Part shown: positions 1 to 10,649 of the stretch, piece by piece | Position numbering within the stretch: position 1 is the stretch's first letter | Layout of the letters: each line of letters starts with the position of its first letter | Notes under the pieces: generated by a model | The model's input: the letters and a program-made list of their open reading frames with translations, nothing else | Databases searched by the model: none | What the model was told of the DNA's origin: nothing | NCBI GenBank assembly: GCA_049999805.1 | Contig: JBNGIO010006317.1 | Coordinates: forward strand, 127,315-191,314 | Direction: 5' to 3' | Origin: Folioceros fuciformis | Lineage: Eukaryota; Anthocerotophyta; Anthocerotopsida; Anthocerotales | DNA length: 64,000 nucleotides | Position numbers and translations under genes: made by a program

Positions 1-783
1 GTCGATGGAGGCCTGCACCTCGGCCTCGGTGAGATTATGGCCCAAGAGGCGCAACGACGTGCCGAGCTCGGTGGCCGTGATCCTGCCGTCGCCGTCCCGA
101 TCGAACGCCGCGAACACTTCCCGGTAGCGAGCCACCTGCTGCGGCATGGGCCCAACGCCCGATTCCCGGTGCAGATGCCGCGCCATGAGGTGCAGGAACT
201 CGGTGAAGTCCAGGCGCCCGTTGCCGTCCACGTCCTCGCTGTTGATGAGCGCCTGGGCCTCGGGCTCCGTCACCGTTTCTCCTAAAAGGCGCATGGCGGT
301 CACCAGCTCCCGGGCCGTGATGCTGCCGTCGCCGTCACCGTCGAAGAGGAGGAACATGTCCCGGAACTTGGCCATCTGGTCCGGCCGGAGCTGCGACACC
401 TCATGCCGCTGCACCTGTTGGTTCAGCCGCGCCGCCAGGGCCAGGAATGTGGCCAGATCCAGAGCCTCGTTCTCGTCCTTCTCGCCTATCCCGGCCTGCC
501 CCAGCATCTGCTGCACCTGCGCTTCCGTGAAGTTTCGCCCCAGCAGCTTCATCGCTGTGCCCACCTCTGCCGCCGCAATCCGCCCGTCGCCATCCCTGTC
601 GAACACGCGGAACACCTCCTCGTACCTTTTCACCCGCTCCTGGCTCAGCTGCGGGATGGCGGTCTCCTCCCCACCTCTCCGTGGCCGGGCCATGAATTCC
701 GACGCCGGATTCACGTACTTCCCGCGGGCGTGCTGGATGCAACATTTCACGGCGGTCCCCCACGACAGCACAGTCTGGGCCAT
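1..783 (-). CDS. Calmodulin-like protein with multiple EF-hands, partial at left edge
   Basis: Calcium-binding sensor of the calmodulin superfamily. Reading the minus strand from the ATG at 783-781 gives 261 uninterrupted codons running off the window edge. After an N-terminal lead of about 50 residues come EF-hand loops DRDGDGRIAAAEV, a degenerate second loop lacking the canonical Asp/Asn ligands (around EKDENEALDLATF), DGDGDGSITAREL, DVDGNGRLDFTEF and DRDGDGRITATEL; the last visible residues lead into a sixth motif that is cut. Linkers of about 20 residues repeat the (T/S)EAEVQ helix. No intron is needed. It lies 93 bp downstream of a second six-EF-hand gene on the same strand with the same layout, so the two look like tandem duplicates. 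Which pathway the calcium signal feeds cannot be told. A spliced fusion of the two genes was considered but the obvious splice choice breaks the frame. Confidence 0.8.
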   Translation of the reverse strand, partial: MAQTVLSWGTAVKCCIQHARGKYVNPASEFMARPRRGGEETAIPQLSQERVKRYEEVFRVFDRDGDGRIAAAEVGTAMKLLGRNFTEAQVQQMLGQAGIGEKDENEALDLATFLALAARLNQQVQRHEVSQLRPDQMAKFRDMFLLFDGDGDGSITARELVTAMRLLGETVTEPEAQALINSEDVDGNGRLDFTEFLHLMARHLHRESGVGPMPQQVARYREVFAAFDRDGDGRITATELGTSLRLLGHNLTEAEVQASID

Positions 784-876
784 GGCAATGCTGAACTGTG
801 CACACGTTCTGGATGCTATATTTGTGGGGAGAACGTGCTCGTGGCATATGTTTCACATGAGTTCGTCAAGCAACAA

Positions 877-1713
877 TCACTCCCTGTCTGTTTCTGCATC
901 TACTTCTACATCTGCATCGGCATCTACTGCGTCTGCTTCTCCTTCGGCATCGACTTCCAATTCGAGCCTAGCCACAAAGGTGCAAAATTCTGCCAGATCG
1001 ATGGTGCCGTCGCCGTCCGCATCGGCAGCCTGAAGCATCTCCCGGACCTCGCTTTCGCTGGGGCTGTAGCCCATGGACTGCATGGCCGCGCTCAGCTCCA
1101 GGGCCGTGATCCGCCCGTCGCCGTTGCTGTCCAGCACGGAGAACGCCTCCTTGTACCTTTCCTCCATCTCCTCCATCTGCTGCTTGCTCAGGCCATGCGA
1201 GACCTCGGGATGGGACTGGGACTGGTGCATCTGGAGCCTGTCCGTGAGGATGAGGAACTCCGCCAAGTCCAGGCTCCCGTTCCCGTCCAGGTCGCCGGCG
1301 TCGATCAGGGCCTGGACCTCCTGCTGGGACATCTCGTGGCCCAGGAGCTTCATGGCGTGCTCCAGCTCCTCGGTCGTGATGCGGCCATCGCCGTCCTTGT
1401 CGTAGAGGGCAAAGGCGTCCTTGTACGGGGCGAGCTGCTGGGCGGTGAAATTGGGTAGCTCTCCAGGCCCCAGATGCCAGCCCAGGATAATGAGGAACTC
1501 TGCGAAGTTCAAGTGCCCATCTCCGTCCAGATCGCCCTTGCTCACCATCTCCTGCACCTCCTGTTCAGTGACATCCAGGCCAAGCACTCCCATTGCGATA
1601 CCCACCTCCTTGCCGGTGATGCTACCGTCGCCATCGCTGTCCACCCGACGAAAGGCCTCCTTGAAGCGTGTCATCTTTTCCTTGGTGAGCTCCTGTCGCC
1701 CAGTTGCAGCCAT
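877..1713 (-). CDS. Calmodulin-like protein with six EF-hands
   Basis: Intronless 278-residue protein. Three calmodulin-like pairs give six EF-hand loops, in order DSDGDGSITGKEV, DLDGDGHLNFAEF, DKDGDGRITTEEL, DLDGNGSLDLAEF, DSNGDGRITALEL and DADGDGTIDLAEF. All have Asp at position 1, Gly at 6 and an acidic residue at 12, so all should bind calcium. Ordinary plant calmodulins have four hands, so this is an extended form. The C-terminus is an acidic Asp/Glu/Ala/Val tail encoded by a GCATC-type low-complexity stretch (about 880-965). The start is the ATG at 1713-1711, giving MAATGRQELTKEKM, a usual calmodulin-like opening. No signal peptide or membrane segment is seen. The partial gene at 1-783 is its tandem partner. 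Confidence 0.88.
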   Translation of the reverse strand: MAATGRQELTKEKMTRFKEAFRRVDSDGDGSITGKEVGIAMGVLGLDVTEQEVQEMVSKGDLDGDGHLNFAEFLIILGWHLGPGELPNFTAQQLAPYKDAFALYDKDGDGRITTEELEHAMKLLGHEMSQQEVQALIDAGDLDGNGSLDLAEFLILTDRLQMHQSQSHPEVSHGLSKQQMEEMEERYKEAFSVLDSNGDGRITALELSAAMQSMGYSPSESEVREMLQAADADGDGTIDLAEFCTFVARLELEVDAEGEADAVDADADVEVDAETDRE

Positions 1714-1957
1714 GCTGACAATCGAAGGAAATGAAAGGGAAGGAACAGGACGCTCAATGGAAAAGGAAGCTCAATTTCTTCGTCCGGACTCCTTTACAAG
1801 AAGGAAGAGCAACAACTGTAGCTGGCTGGCTTCAGAGCACGTTCGAACCACAGTTGTCTCAGACAACAGTGTTGAATCTACTAACTATATACGTGTAATT
1901 TGTCGCTTCCTGCTGGGGTGACTTTTGTTCAACGGCAGGGCAGTGCAGGGTAGACAG

Positions 1958-4900
1958 CTATTCTGCCTGGGGTGTCCGGAGATGCTCAAAACCAATTGCT
2001 CCCAAGCTCATGTCGCGTACCTGCTGTTGTGCAACCCAACGCCAATAGCCAGACGTAGGACTGAGAAATTCGTACAGGGAGTAGTCCTGCTCCAAGTTGA
2101 CCTTCACTTCCTGGTTGGTAGACTGCATGGCCACAGTCGGGTACAGAAGGCCCCCCTTCAAGGTGTTTGATACACATCCAACTACAGTGCCGTTTTTGAC
2201 GAAGAAGAGGTTGTTCGTACCATAGTGGATTCCCACGCCCACCGTATCACCCGTGCGGAATGTGGCACCTAAAGGCTCCAACACGTCGTGCATGTGGACA
2301 ATGCCGTCGTCACCGTGGTAACCACAAGTGTTGACTGCCCATCCTGGTTGCTGGTCATCTTCGAAGTGCACCTTGTCGGTAAAGCCGATCCCTACAGCAG
2401 AGTCTTCTCCACCACATAGAATGGTCACCTCGAAATAATACAGGTGCGTCCGGCAAGGTGCAGGTAGGTTGGCTTGGAGGGCCACAACTTCCCTCACATT
2501 GCGTCGTCTCTTACGCACATGCCTGTCCATTTTCAAACACCATTTTGTGAACCGAACTTGTGACCAGTCAGCCAACAAATGTAAGGTTTCGGAGCGCACA
2601 TAGCTGCCTTACCTTGCTGTTAACCGATCCGGGGAAACAGCTACCAAGGTGGAGTCGCCTATTGTGTCATGGAAGTAGGATGGTAGAGGCTCTTCGGTGA
2701 AACTCCAGTTTCCGAAGTTGAGCAATACTTGGGCGTGCCTACTCCTTAGGCCGATGGTGGGAACCAACTGGCTGGCACCATCCACACTGTTGGCCATGTC
2801 CAGGGCCCCCAACAGCTGACCTTTGTGGGTGAAAAAAATCTGCTGGCTGCTGTGCAGGATTCCTGCACCCACGATATCACCTGTCCCGAATTTCGGGCCC
2901 TGCGCAACATCTGCCTCACTACCCCATGACCCATCCAAGCTGTGGTATCCCCAGGAGCCCCGATACAGCCCAGGTAGGTGATTAGGCCAAAAGGATGAGT
3001 CGCTGGTGAATCCTATTGTGATGCTCCCGTCGTTGGTTCCCTTGTTCTCGACCTTCATCTCGAAGTATGACACCATATGCTGGTGTGAGAGAGGTCGATT
3101 AGCCTGCACGGCAACTGCATCAGCCTCAGTGGGCTTCAGGTACTTCACTGCTAGTTGGTCGCTGGAAACAGTCATCCATCGTGGATTACAGTTGGTGCTG
3201 TTGAGAAACGGAAGTTGGTTGTTGATCTGACTTCCCTCTGATGAGGGTTCTCTCCATGATAGGTCCCGCATCCTCCTGACCACGTTCTCAACTCCTGTCC
3301 CACCTGCCGTTGGTGAGTGTTATAATGCACTGGAGCACTGCTCCATCCGGATACGAAGCGACAACAAAGACCACCATCGGGATCACTCACCTGGGGGCAG
3401 GTCTCCATGCTTGGAAACAAGACGCTGAATCTCATCACGTTTAGAGATGCACTCAAGGTCATCTTCCGCCCACGACAAAACATGGTTCAGCCTCACAAGG
3501 GCCTCAACATACAAGCCTTGCCTGGCTTTATCCAGGGCATTTTGTCGGTACTCCATACGCAGCAACCTATATTTCTCTTCCTGTTGCGGGAACTTCGCAA
3601 ACAGCCTGCTCCTCACGTCAAAGTCATCAAAAGCAATCTTTAGGGGACGATCTTCCCTTGGATCGAAGGGACTCTTGGTAATATTGTAGGTCAACAGGGT
3701 CCATCTGTCATAAGTCCTCCCGTCAGAGCCCTTCACTGGATCACACATTATCTCCCACGTGATTGGATCATGGTACCATTTGTGTGGGTTGGCCGCTTGC
3801 GTAGACACTAAGGCCTGCTGATGAGGTCTGGCGTGTATCTTAGCCCTCTCTCTCTCCATCTCTACCATGACCTGAAGCCACAAGCATTCAACAGGGATTC
3901 TCAGGAATATCATGCAGAACTCCAACATCATCACTGGTAGCCCTTACAGCATGGAAGAATTCCCTGATGGCATCCGTTTGTGCGTCTGCAGCTTTGACAA
4001 AGCAAATAACTCCTTCCAGGAACATGCCAGGATATGCCTGAACTTCAGCACGCAAAGGTTTCCACACTGCTTGCAACTGCTGTCGAAGAGCCTCATGGGA
4101 TGTTGACGAAGAGGTCCCAGTGTAGGTTCTGAGCATAGTCTGCAGCTGCGACAGAGCCAACTGGAACTCGTCCCGCTGTGCCATGCTCTCCACTGCCGCC
4201 TGACGCCCCATGCACACAGTCGAGAAATAAAAACAGGGTGCTACGAAGGAGCATCACTGTCATCAAAAGGCTACACACAGGCTGCATAGCATCACTGTCA
4301 TCAAAAGGCTACACACAGGCTGCATACTTCGAGGAAAGTAATGAACAGCGTGGTTTGAAAGAAAATCATCACACGCTGTCGGAGCGAGTGAAGTTCAGAA
4401 AGTGTCTGGCTGGCGTCCCAGTGCGCCTCTAAAAACCCCATACCCAGAATTTTGTGCCCATCCTTGATTGCGTGCCGAAGTTCCTGTTCCAAGGCCCCTA
4501 CACAATGGCAGACACAAGTTCACTCTCATCAGTGACTGCACCGCATACACCAGTATCAGAGGCAGCAAACAATTACGCAACTGCTTGCAAGACACATGCC
4601 AAGAGCCCAAGCTGCTGTGTTCCTGCGACAAAACTGGTTGCCGCCCAGCGCCATCATGTTGTGTTCCAAGTTCTTTTCCAGCAGGCTCAGCTCCGCAGCC
4701 ACTTGACAGCTCTGGCTTTTGGGAGCCCACAAGTCGTGCGCCAACAAAACCACCTTGAGCAGGACCTGGGCCGCAGCCATCGCGAGTTCTGCCATCCTGA
4801 TAGAAATCCCAGCACAGCCCTGATGCCACCAAATAGATCCTGAGTTTACGCATCCTCGCAACCCACACAGTCTCAACCAGTACACCCACTCTCCTCTTGG

Positions 4901-5132
4901 ACACGAAAACCGCCAGGAAGCCAGCCGGAAGGCGGTGAGGTGACAAGTTGTTCTAGAACTTAGCAGCCTGCTCCCGCACCGACATAAATTCCATGGAGTA
5001 CATAAATTGCAAGACGAGGGTGAACTCTGAGCTCTCTACGTCTGGACAGTGAGGTCTGCAGCTGACGTCTTCACAAGATATTTTTATGCCCAAAATTTTG
5101 CAGCCCAGGTCCAAACCCGGCGCGGTGGCCAT
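1958..5132 (-). CDS. U-box protein with two SPRY domains (seven exons)
   Basis: Probable E3 ubiquitin ligase. Exons on the minus strand: 5132-4960, 4796-4577, 4483-4373, 4199-3948, 3871-3391, about 3294-2613 and 2522-1958; phases join to about 827 residues. Introns are 75-175 nt with GT-AG ends. The exon 2/3 junction and the exon 6 acceptor (a second in-frame AG lies 9 nt upstream) are least sure. The N-terminal 250 residues are helical and unrecognised. A U-box follows near residues 282-355 (ITWEIMCDPVKGSDGRTYDR, then the SPFDPREDRPL region), then a helical linker (NALDKARQGLYVEALVRLNH). Two SPRY domains close the protein (YFEMKVENKG...SITIGFT and YYFEVTILCGGEDSAVGIGF...NLFFVKNG), the second ending near the stop. 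SPRY would bind substrate and the U-box recruit an E2. An alternative in-frame ATG lies at 5153. The hydrolase at 5748 is transcribed divergently. Confidence 0.75.
4251..4326. repeat. 38-bp perfect tandem duplication in an intron
   Basis: Two identical 38-bp units, 4251-4288 and 4289-4326, lie head to tail inside the third intron of the U-box/SPRY gene (intron 4200-4372). They make up almost half of it. Confidence 0.95.
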
Positions 5133-5153
5133 GGTGTCGAGGGATAGGGCCAT

Positions 5154-5747
5154 TCACCGTCCAATGTACATAACTGTAGCTACCTCACCAGCTCACGTGG
5201 GCCCACCGAGAGACAGGATCTGAGGACCACGGAGAGAGTACAGGTACATACGTCTCCTGTCGTGTCCGCGTTCCGATGCCGCAGATGCTGCTAGAACCGT
5301 GGTTGAAGCTACACTTTTCCATCACAACGTTCGATAATGGAGCCCCCATGACCGCGTCATGACCCGGCACAAGTGAGGCTTCGTACTGTAGTCCAAACCA
5401 TCTGGAGCCTTCACGTTCAGATGACTGTCGCTTGAAGCTTACACGAGAGAAGAACCAGTCCTACATTCAGTGTCGGTAAGTGTATCACTGATGATAAGTG
5501 GCCTGCTTGGTCGTAGAGAAAAGCAAGCAGTTGTAACGGTTGTTTGCAACCTGGTTCGGGATGAGGAGGAGGACACCAGGGGGCGCAATGTGCACATGAC
5601 GAAACCTGGTTCACGTGCACCTCGCACGCATTCCTATGGCGATGGCGAATCGCAGCCGTCGTAAGCCCTCCCTGCGGTCGTCGCGCGTCTTGTCTGGCTT
5701 CCAGCGTCTGCTCTGGAGGGACTCGCTGAGGACGCTGTTGAGTCGCA
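5154..5747. other. Divergent intergenic region between U-box/SPRY gene and hydrolase
   Basis: About 0.6 kb separates two divergently transcribed genes and must hold both promoters and 5' leaders. I see no coding sequence or RNA gene in it and cannot single out a TATA box. Confidence 0.5.
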
Positions 5748-7035
5748 TTGGCAGGTTTCGAGGTCATGGGAGCAGTCTGGCCCTTGCAGTGGTGGATTGC
5801 AGTGGTTGCAACTTCTACATTGTTGAGCTTGTCTACAGGACGGCATCCGGATCCAGAAGTGGAGCTAGCACCAACATTCGAGAGCATCCCAGGGCAGAGC
5901 TACGCGATTTGGCAGATCCCGAGCAAGCCGGTGGCATTGCTGCTGGTGGCGCATGGGCTGCACCACGGGGCAGGATCGTTTTGGGATGCTGATCCCGGCT
6001 GCGAAGTCTGCTCGCCGCTGCCGGAGGAGAGGCTGGTGACCAAGGCGGCTTTGGCGCGGGGGTATGCTGTTATCACCGTCCAGGGAGGGAGCAAGGACAG
6101 GGGATGGAATTTGGAGACGGATCTGAAGATCAATCCCGACTTTCTGCGAGTTTCGGAGTTCTTGCGGTCGTGGAGGAGACGTCACGATCTGGCGAGTCTT
6201 CCCCTCCTCGCTTTTGGACTGTCGAGGGGAGGGGATTTCGTGTCGGTGTTGCCATTGGGGATGAGAGTGTCCGGCGTTGTGCTTATGGTCAGCCCCGGCT
6301 TGGAGGCAGCCGCTGAGCTGGCTGCGGTCCCATCTGTGGCTGGTTTGAGGATTTGGCCTTATCCTCCCACGCTCTTTGTTCACGTAAGTGCACCGATTTG
6401 TTGCAAGCCAGCTCTCTTCTGCAGCAATCTTGATGCTTCGTGATGATTGTGGAATCGTGTAGGTGGATGAAGAAGCGTCTGTCAGATTTGTAGGTGTTGA
6501 TCAAATGCTGGCTCATCGGTTGCAGATGCCGAAGGACAGTGCCACAAGCCAATCCGTGCAACGCCAGATGGCTTCGTTGTCCGCCAAGGGTCTCATAACG
6601 GGCGAGATTAGGTGCTATGCCTTTCCCGTGTATGAATCCTTGTTTTCGGACAGGATTCCGGGGCTGCACTGGAACGTATCTTCCGCCATTTGGGAGGGTC
6701 TGAAAGCAGAGGGATACCTAACGCCAGATGGCTTCTTGAATCAGCCAGATCCAGTGGACTGGGAAACCTATGGAGACTGGGACTGGACTGCGGTGGTGCA
6801 GTCTCTGAAGCAGGTCGAAATTCCCCAAGCTAATGGCACCGACTCCCAGGTCTGGATAGGGGCAGTGGCCGAGGAGATGAGTCTTAGTTATGGCTTCCAC
6901 TCCTGTTCCAGCCTGCCATCCGTCGAGATTATGGACTGGCTAGACCGGACTTGGAGGCACTCTCCGCATGCCTGGATAGAGGGGGACGCCGGGTCTGATA
7001 TCGGCAACCTCAGTCACGGCCAATCAGATGCCTAG
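5748..7035 (+). CDS. Alpha/beta-hydrolase with N-terminal hydrophobic segment (two exons)
   Basis: Exon 1 is 5748-6383, exon 2 is 6463-7035; the intron (GTAAGT...TGTAG, 79 nt) is phase 0 and joins LFVH to VDEEAS, giving 402 residues. Residues about 11-28 (PLQWWIAVVATSTLLSL) form a hydrophobic stretch, a signal peptide or anchor, so the enzyme probably enters the secretory pathway. The fold is shown by the strand and oxyanion-type loop VALLLVAHGLHHGAGSFW and the nucleophile elbow GLSRGG (Gly-x-Ser-x-Gly-Gly) near residue 155; the Ser is the likely catalytic nucleophile. The Asp and His of the triad could not be assigned. Substrate is unknown; it resembles dienelactone-hydrolase/esterase-type plant proteins of no known role. 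The start is the first ATG before the hydrophobic segment. Confidence 0.75.
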
Positions 7036-7323
7036 CAAGCTCCTAATCACTCCAACATAAAGAAATGTTTCTGAATTTGTCAAGGCAGCTGAGCTGAGGT
7101 TTGATTCCTGCATTCTTCATTCCAGTGGACACAGTTTGTCACAGCAAGAGGTATAGGAATATCCGCAGAGCAGGATGCGGGCTCGACCAAAAACTATGGC
7201 GGGGATACTATGCAGAAGCCTACTTACGACTGCTGGAAAGTGCAACTCATATCCTCAAGCCGCCCATGTTCAGGAGAACACTATCGTCAGTCCATCTAGC
7301 AGTCTACACACTGCCGTGATCCA

Positions 7324-8351
7324 TCACACGCAATGTGGTAACTTAAACTCAAAATTGGCATTTGCAAAGTCCGCGGACTGCCTCAGCGCTGCTTCCTTGG
7401 ACGCCAATGCAGCATTGAAATGAGACACCACCTGGCGGGTGGTGTAGGGGAAGGAGCTGCCGCCGGCGCTGAGCGAGTTGAGGTAGGCGGCGGTTCCCTG
7501 GCGTGCAAGTTGGCGGAACCCGTTGTCGGACTTGTCTTGCAGGGCCTCAATGAAGGTGAGCTCATTTCCGAAGACGGGCACAGCGCTATCCCCAAACACA
7601 TTCGCGATAGTGGAGGCGCCAGAAGTGAGCGAAGCAACTTGGGAGTCGTTTGATTCCCACCACCTAAACACATCAACACTCACAACGTCACGACGCAAAT
7701 ATGGAACACTCGGAACAGTACAAGTCGTCACAAATTCAAGATCCACGACAACGTCTGAAATAGACGACACAAGCCTGGCCCTCATCGGAGCATATGGATG
7801 TTTTATCTTACTCGCACGTTCCTGCGCAGTCCTTCCCATGGCCTCCACCTCCGGGAACCAGGCCTCCTGGACCGGAGCCTCCTGGACCGGAGCCTCCAGG
7901 GCCGCCGCCACCTCCAGGAATGAGACCGCCAGGTCCAGAACTGCCGCCTCCAGGAATGAGGCCGCCAGGTCCAGAACCGCCGCCTCCAGGAACGAGGCCG
8001 CCCGGTCCAGACCCGCCACGTCCAGGAATCAGGCCGCCTGGCCCAGATCCGCCGCCTCCAGGCACCAGGCCTCCCGGCCCTGAGCCGTCGACGCCAGGGA
8101 AGTTCAAACCTCCTGCACCTGCAGCAAGCAGACGAGCAGACGTCTCAGAAAAAGCGGGAAACGGACTCAAATCAATCAGCCAATGGCTTGCATTGCAACG
8201 CAGTGCAGTAAACGTGCTAATAGGGTGAACCTGGTAGCGCGGGGCCAGGGTGAGGCTCCGACAGTCCAATGAAACTGGCAATAGCAAGGGCGAGAACGCC
8301 GAAGAAAATCAAGGAAGGTCGACTCACGCCATCCTGACCCGGGGGAGCCAT
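7324..8351 (-). CDS. PDF1-like secreted Gly/Pro-rich cell-wall protein (three exons)
   Basis: Minus-strand exons 8351-8231, 8118-7812 and 7663-7324 splice in phase to 255 residues; introns are 112 and 148 nt. The N-terminus has a hydrophobic stretch (PSLIFFGVLALAIASFIGL), a signal peptide. The middle is built of Gly/Pro repeats of the type GSGPGGLVPGGG, about nine copies. The C-terminal domain (about 115 residues) opens with GTCEWW and contains FIEALQDKSDNGFRQL, RQGTAAYLNS and FPYTTRQV. This is the pattern of the conserved C-terminal domain of plant PROTODERMAL FACTOR 1-like proteins (GTCNYW...REGTA.LNS...FPYTT.QV). PDF1 family members are extracellular surface proteins of the epidermal layer, so a wall or cuticle role is inferred. 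Flowering-plant PDF1 has Pro-rich rather than Gly-rich repeats. The second splice rebuilds the GTCEWW motif, which supports the model. Confidence 0.8.
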
Positions 8352-9483
8352 GTTGTGGGAGAAGGGGGTGCAGGGGGAGGAAAGGGAGAACAGCAGGAAG
8401 GAGAAGATCAGAAGATGGCCGAGGCTTCGTGGAGGATTGGATTTAACATCGGTGTGAAGAAGCAGTTTCAGAGCTCCAGTGTACTGCGCCATTAAAGAGA
8501 AGCATGGTAGCTCTGTTCCAGGCTCCAGCTACCCGTCCTCGCTGCCATTTGAGTTACGGTGGTTCACATGGCTCATCTCACCAGTACTAATCTGCCTTGA
8601 ATGCAGCAATTAGAGTGCCCGCCTCAAAATCTTCCTCAAATCTGAAGGCCGTGAGTGTACCATAGCGTTCCTAAATGCACACTGTATGTATCTATACCAC
8701 TGCTTATATAACATTCTCTTCAACTCCAAAAGAAGGTTTTGGGCATGCGATCCATTGTGGTTCTTCCCCCAGAACCCGAGTGGACTACAACTAAGTTGTT
8801 GTAAACTGCATGCATCCAGTAGTCGATTTTGCCATGTGATTGCAATTATGTAAGATTGTGATGGAACTAGGCCTTCGCATCATAAGTTAATCCTAAATAC
8901 TAAGTTAGGCTTTTATTGACTATAGCAGGTTAGTTCCTTGTGTCCCTATCACTATTTATCTCCTTCGTCAAGTGTAGATGGATTTTTTTATCTTATTTTT
9001 CTAAAATAAATATTAAGTTTTTTAATTTTTTGTAATACATCTTACAATCTTCTATACTAAAAATAAATCAAATTTACCCTTAAAGAAACGATCATATTTT
9101 GGGAGCTAAGTAGGAATCTCTTCCTCCCTTGCACACCCTCACCTTTTTTTCACACTTTGTACTCTAAGAATGATCGAATTAAGTATCGTTAGCAGACTAA
9201 GACTAGGTTTCACGTACTAATATGTATACAATGAGACTGATAGTCACGAGGATTGTCGTGTTGGCTCTAAAAGCTTTTCCTAAGCTATTGGCCCATTGCT
9301 AAAGCGGCTGGCTGCTGCATCTTTTTGTGTGCGTCTTGCTCGCGCTGTAGTATCTGGTTGTCCTGGTGAGATCTTAGTTCCTGAAGATGGTTACAATCTC
9401 GAATTTTTTCTCTTTGCAGTGAATGGTTCTGATTCCGCGCGCTGTGGTTTGGATGTTGGGTGAATTGCAGCAATCTGTAAGCC
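8352..9483. other. Intergenic, partly AT-rich
   Basis: No gene seen. The part at about 8900-9240 is clearly AT-richer than its surroundings. The end holds the 5' leader of RPS28; a pyrimidine tract ending in TTTGCAG near 9419 could be the acceptor of a 5'-UTR intron. Confidence 0.5.
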
Positions 9484-9681
9484 ATGGATTCGTCTGTCAA
9501 GCTGGCGGTCGTGGTTAAGGTGATCGGGCGCACGGGTTCCAGGGGACAGGTCACCCAGGTGCGTGTGAAGTTTCTGGATGACCAGAACCGGCTGATCATG
9601 AGAAACGTGAAGGGGCCGGTCCGAGAAGGCGATATTCTGACTCTGCTTGAGTCGGAGAGGGAAGCAAGGAGGCTCCGGTGA
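9484..9681 (+). CDS. RPS28: 40S ribosomal protein S28 (eS28), copy 1
   Basis: Single-exon 65-codon gene for the small-subunit ribosomal protein eS28, which sits near the mRNA exit region of the 40S subunit. The protein starts [20 protein letters not shown] and ends [10 protein letters not shown]; length and both ends are those of plant and animal eS28. The start is the only ATG that gives the full family length. A second gene at 19947-20144 on the opposite strand encodes exactly the same protein with roughly 17 synonymous changes, so selection on the protein is strong and the duplication is not very recent. Similarity between the copies reaches a little upstream of the ATG. Confidence 0.97.
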   Translation: MDSSVKLAVVVKVIGRTGSRGQVTQVRVKFLDDQNRLIMRNVKGPVREGDILTLLESEREARRLR

Positions 9682-10649
9682 CGCGGGAGTGCCGGATGCG
9701 AAGACTAGGGTTTTGGTGCACTTGTCGGTGCGAGCGGCGATGATGCGATGGAGATGTAGTCCATGCAAGAATTGGTGATGGGATAGCTCAGCTCCGGAGC
9801 TGGATATGGTGGTTAGGGGTTTCATAGGGACGAACCGGGGTCGTTCTGCAACACTTTGATTCTTGTGTTATTTTTGTGGTTGCCTGGAAGGACAGTCAGA
9901 GGATTCGAGGAATGCGACTTTGCAGCCTTGTTGTCTATCTAAGGCCGGACGGTGTGGTACGCCTCATTCATTATCATTCGACGATGATTGGGTCTTCGGG
10001 TGTGTCCGAGTTTAGCGATTAGGGTTTGTTTCTTTTGAATCCCTTCAAGCACGTCCTTCTCTGAGGTACGCAACTAAGTGGAGTAGGTGGTGATCAGCAA
10101 CTATATGTCATGAAACAAGCGGTTGCATTTGTACTTGGCTGCGTTGAACGAGGCTGCGTTCGTTACCATCCTTTGTTTACCACTTCTTCTCGAGTCTACT
10201 AGGTGATCATGTGCGGACAGCCTTGTGTAGAAACATATCGAATTGCTGGAGCCTTCAACAGGAAGTGATGAAATAAAACACTCAACTGTATTGAATTACC
10301 CATGCGTACCTCATGAGGCTGTTTGTGGTCCATTGATTGAGGTGGCTATTCTGTACAACCTGGCTTCTTTATTGAATCAGTTGGAATGTACACAGTATGG
10401 AATGAATACCTTAAAGGCTTGTTAAACTAGTACGAAAGCGCAGCAGTGGTGTCTGGCTTCGCGTGTTATGTGACTCATCAGTATCTCAACCTCTCGTGAG
10501 AGGTCAGGTCGGATGGAACGGCAGGAGGTGCGATGGTGTCTTGCTTTGTCTCCTCAGGTTACGACATGTAGGTTGCAGCAACGAGCTTTCTTTGAAGCTC
10601 GCAACTGAACTCCACCTGCGGACAAGTACCAGAAGGTACCATGCCCTCG
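9682..10649. other. Intergenic between RPS28 and NYN-LOTUS genes
   Basis: Presumed 3' ends of two convergent genes. No coding sequence, RNA gene or repeat recognised. Confidence 0.5.

Noticed and set aside
401-856. Minus-strand open frame of 151 codons overlapping the left-edge EF-hand gene
   Set aside because: It is another frame of the real EF-hand coding sequence, which carries the calcium-binding motifs in the correct frame.
783-877. Joining the two EF-hand genes into one spliced gene
   Set aside because: The most obvious donor (GTGATT at the stop) and acceptor (GTGCACAG) give the wrong frame, and each copy has its own plausible start.
7523-8083. Plus-strand open frame with Arg/Ala/Ser-rich repeats opposite the PDF1-like gene
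   Set aside because: It is the antisense shadow of the Gly/Pro repeat region; the minus-strand spliced model has a signal peptide and a family domain.
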